The notes below the pieces were generated by a model that saw nothing but the letters and a program-made list of their open reading frames with translations, ran no database searches and had not been told where the DNA came from. The position numbers and the translations under genes are program-made. A DNA stretch of 64,000 nucleotides. Source: Nereocystis luetkeana (lineage: Eukaryota; Sar; Phaeophyceae; Laminariales; Laminariaceae). The DNA lies in contig JARUPZ010000013.1 of NCBI GenBank assembly GCA_031213475.1, forward strand, positions 3,944,239-4,008,238, given 5' to 3'. Below are positions 35,101 through 39,960 of this stretch, piece by piece (the first letter of the stretch is position 1; each line of letters begins with the position of its first letter).

Positions 35101-38100
35101 AGGAAAATGTTTCATGGCGTTTGGTCTCGAAAACACTTGTCGCCGTAGTACTGGAACCCCACGCCGGCCAAACAGCACGATGTGTCTTCGTCTTCCAGTA
35201 TGTGCCCTGTACCGGCATTGCTCAATACGGGCACGCATTTGGCTTGCGTGGTCGGTTCAGACAGGGGGGGGATGCGGCGCTAGAGACAGAGAAGGGAGGT
35301 ACGTGTTGCTCGCTTCGCGTCAGCTTCGTTTTGCGTACGTACGCGATTGTTATCCGCTGCAGAGTTTTTGCGCTTGCGTGACGCACTCTTTCTGACGTTC
35401 TTGAGCGCTCAGACTGTGAACGGTTGTAAATAAGAAAAAGACAGGAAAACCAATTCACACACATGGGGTAGCGGAGCTCGGCAAGAGCTTGTCGTGCCTG
35501 TCACGCTCCGGGAACGACCACGGGCCGGTTCGTGCCAGACTCTATCTAGGGCTTGTGCCTATCACGGGCCGGGAACGGCTACGGGCCGGTTCGTGCCAGC
35601 CTCTATCTATCGCATAGCCCGCGGAGCCCTGCTGCGGTTCCGGAGAGGGGTTGCACTTTTTGTTTTAAAGCGTATACGCAGGAGAGCTTAGGAATCGCTT
35701 GCCCCCATCACAATCGAGGAACGCTCGCGGTCGCGGTCGGGGATCGTGCCAAACCACTGTGGCAGAGCCGTGGGAGCCGGGGTTACGGTCAACGAGGGCT
35801 GCTGCCAACTTTGCGCACACGCATACGTAGTAGAGCTTGGGAAAGCGCGTGCCTCCCTCATGGTTGGAACGCCCACGGGCCGGCCCGTGCCCGACTATTC
35901 CAGCGTGATCCTGGGAGCCAGGCTATAGTTCAAGAGGGGGGCTGACCCTTTGGAGCTCCAATATCCCTCACTAACAGCAGGGCTCGTCTCAGGCGTTACA
36001 ATCGAGGACCTACCCAGTGTATTCGCAATCCCCAGTCTGTTAATAATGCTTTACAACACGAGCGACCTCGGGAGACCCCCACCCCCATGACTTGGGCATC
36101 CGGTGGAGCTTGCTTTTGCTTTTCTCGGATGTCAGCGGCTGGACGAGGTTAGCCCTTCCAGGAATGCGCTACTCCTGGTGTGGGGACGCAGGCTGGTAAG
36201 AAATCGAGTGGCTTCTCCCCAAAGCGGAACGGGACTGCAGTTCTGAGGGTCAGTGTAACTTCTCAGCCGAGGGGAGCGTCGGAGGTTGTAGGTGATGCAC
36301 GCCTTTAACGGCTGCACGCGTCCTGACCCATGCTATAGACGCATTTTAAGATAGAGGTACCACATTTCCGCTAAAATGTTTTCTGAATGAAGGGGTTCCT
36401 TCACCCAAAATCGTCGGAGTGCCAATCTTGTTTGGAAAAAAGGTATGTTTTTGTATACAAGTGCCATGGGATTATTGTAGCTGAAGTGAGTTTCGGGTGA
36501 GGTGTGGAGCTCCTTGAAGAGGAGTCTCAGAAAATTCAGGGTGAACCTCTATCGTAGAACGCCTCAAGATTGGATATTGTATACCGCAGCGTTGCGGGTT
36601 AGTTTTTTCTAACATATGCTCTTCTCTTTTTGGGAGCTATATACCCCACCCAATACGCTGGCTCACGTTTGGGCTTGAACAGTCCCCGCTTGATCATTTT
36701 CGAGGACCCCGTTTATACGTAGGCGAAATTGCACAAAGCAACGCACCCCACGGTGTCGCAGTAGTTTCACTGTTTGGCTCAATACCTCATGGCCGGTTGA
36801 ACTCATCACGCAAGCGAGCGGACTGCCCACTAGGACGATGCTTCTACTGTATACAACGCAGTAGTGCATCCGCCTTGAGGACATGATGGCAGTAGCGGAT
36901 CTAGAAGTCCTCGGTTCGGGATTGCGCAGATGGGTCGGGCAACCCGTGCACTGAGTCAAGCTGGGGAGACTATGAGGGGTTCTAGTGGGTTCACATCCCA
37001 CACTACCTGACTGAGTCGGGAGAGATAATCGAGATTCAGGTGCCTGCATCCTCGGAGTAAATCACATTTCAAAGACGGTCAGAGACAGGTACGACGACAA
37101 AGGCGGAAGGACCGAACTAACCGGGTTCGAGCCGGTACACGAACACTTGACAAATAGTGTGGACAGGGGTGTCCCCTCGCTCTCCGAGGCGCAGAAAACG
37201 AATTTATTCGAAGTCGTATTTCGGGTGATGAGTGAGACCCTCCTGTGAAAAAGAGTTCAGAAATCAGCGTCACCCTCCCTTTTGAGGCACCACCCTATAA
37301 GGCGCTGTGACCACCTCTATAAGGCGCTGACCACCCCTATAAGGCACCATCCCGATAAGACACTGCCCACCCCTATTAGGCACTAACCACCCCTATAAGG
37401 CGCTGACCACCCCTATATATAGGGCACCACCCCGATAAGACACCACACCATCCTAATAAAGCACTATCCCTATAAGGCACCACCCCTATAAGGCACCACC
37501 TCTACAAACAGCACTACTTCGACAAGACACCACCCGTATAAGGCACCACTCCTATAAACCACTACTCCTATAAGGTACCACTCATACCTACCTCCCTACC
37601 TACCTATCGACCTACACTTCGGCGCTGCTCCACCCGTCCACGAGAGAGCACGGGTAGGAGCATGCTGCCTGCGCGGCACCGGTGGCCGTCCCATACGACT
37701 TGTCGTGCATCCTGCTTTTTGGTTGGGACGAATCGACTTTTGTTTTCGGTCATCCCCCCAGTGGGGCAGTGGTGGACGGTGTGTTCGTGTCACTTGTTCC
37801 GTCGTCGTTCTGCTTCCCCTCGCAAGGTCGCGGGAGCTCCTTCACCCAAGATAGTAAAACTCCAATCTTGTTTTTTTGCCACAACGATGTCTTGGTATAC
37901 CGACAACCATACGGGATGATTTCGTCCGGTTGCGCTATGATTTTGTTTCCTTTCAGGTCCGTTTTTCTTCGGGTGCCCTGCTAGCAGCATACCTGGTAAG
38001 CGTTGACCCTGTTTCCTGCTAACAGCGTATGAGGTCCTCAATCGGGGTACCCTCACAAGAAGAACACAATACGATGCGCGCCTTCACACATCTCAATGCA

Positions 38101-39921
38101 TCTAACAGAATTCACCTATATTTCGAAAAAAAAGAGTGTAATGAAATGTTCTTCATCCGCTGAGGAGTCCCGATATTCATGAAAACACGTGCACGTCACC
38201 TAACCCTTTTAGAACCGCGACCCCGTTTTCGGGACAACCCAATCAATCTCTGAGTAGTTTGTCCCCAAAACGGGGCTGCAGTCCTAACAGTCCTAAAAGG
38301 GTTTAAACCTTTTTTAGGGCCACAGTCCCGTTCTGGGGACAAAAACTGCTTGAATTTTGAGTGGATTGTCACCGCAACGGGACCGCAGTCCTATGCAAAT
38401 CTATCCAAGATCACACTCCCTCGCCTGGGTGGGGTAGGGCTTGATGCACGCGGCGGCCCGAGCCTCGTCCTTTCCGCCGCGCTCGCTCTGGGGTATCTTC
38501 ACGCACTTGCCGTCGCTGTCGAAACGCCACGCGTGGTACGCGCACCTGTGAAGAGCGTCGCGCGCGCGGGGTTCGTAATTCGAAAGGAGCATCGGCGAAA
38601 CAGTGGCAAACATGTCCGGATTCACTTCAGGCACGTACGAGTGTTGTGCATGCTCTCGTAGGGACGGTGGGTGTCGTGTCCCTCTGTTGCCACCATAGAC
38701 GATTTTATCCATGTAGTAAGTTAATCAGTATGTTACGGGGGGGGGGGGCATAGTTAATAGGACCTACGGTACTCACAACAACCTACACGTTTCGGTATTT
38801 TTTACTAGCAATAATTTGGTCCTATTTACTGCGGTCCCCCGCCTTGGCTCAAGTCATTAATTCATCTATCCCGTCCATCCACTCCTACGTTTGCGGCTAT
38901 TTGAGGCGTTCTACGCTAGAAATTTCAACCCTATACACTGTTTATTTCCTGAGGATCCTATGCCCCCCCAGGGTATGGTGCAGAAACCAACGGACACACA
39001 CACATGAATGCGACTGGTGCGTTGGGTGTGTGAGGAGGCATTCTACAAAAGATCCTCACCCAGAATTTTCTTAGGCGGCTCCTCGCATAAGGAGCTCCAT
39101 ACCTCATCCGAAAACTAACGACAGCAAAAATCATACCAAGGTATTGTAATCCCGATGAACAATCCCATGGCCCAAGTATACAAGCAAATTGATTTTTCGA
39201 AAAAAGGTTGACATTCCGACGATTTTGAGATAAGAGACCCCGCCATTCCAATAAGCCCTTTTTTTAGCGGAAATGAGCTACCTCTATCGTAGAACGCGTC
39301 TGAGGCGATCACCTTCAGTACTTAGTTACAGATATCCCCACAATCTGTGGCATTTTGCGCCCTTCGACTGGCGCCCGGCAAGGACGACGTGGTGGCTCAA
39401 AAACATGTTTTCCGAAAATATGATACTGCCATCTATCGTAGAGCGCTTCATTCTGTCAAGCCTGGCAACTATATATTATCGCCTTACAGTAAGTAGTACC
39501 CTGGTAGTTACTACCAGGTATGTCCGTATTGGCTATATAGTTGTGGAGGGTTGTTTGACAAGGGGGGGGGGGGGGAGCTGGTCTGTACTACGGTACGCAC
39601 TCCGAACACTCGCCGGAAAACATCACCTTGTACGCTGTGCATTCAACAATTGCCCCCGTTACACCGAGCGGTACTGGAAAGTGGAAACCCCTCTGAGTAC
39701 TGCACATTGCAGACATGTGTCGCCATTGAGGTACTTACCATGCGGTAGTCCCGAACATTCAGCATGGTATATACCTACATCCTGCGAGAAACATCTATAT
39801 TTGACACCGGTGAGAGAGTGAATACTGAGCGATGCGTCTCCTCACGAATGTTTGCACACAATATATAGGGAAAAATCTCGACTCCGGGATATTCCCAAAA
39901 GCCACCCACATTCTGGTTGCG

Positions 39922-39960
<39 letters not shown>

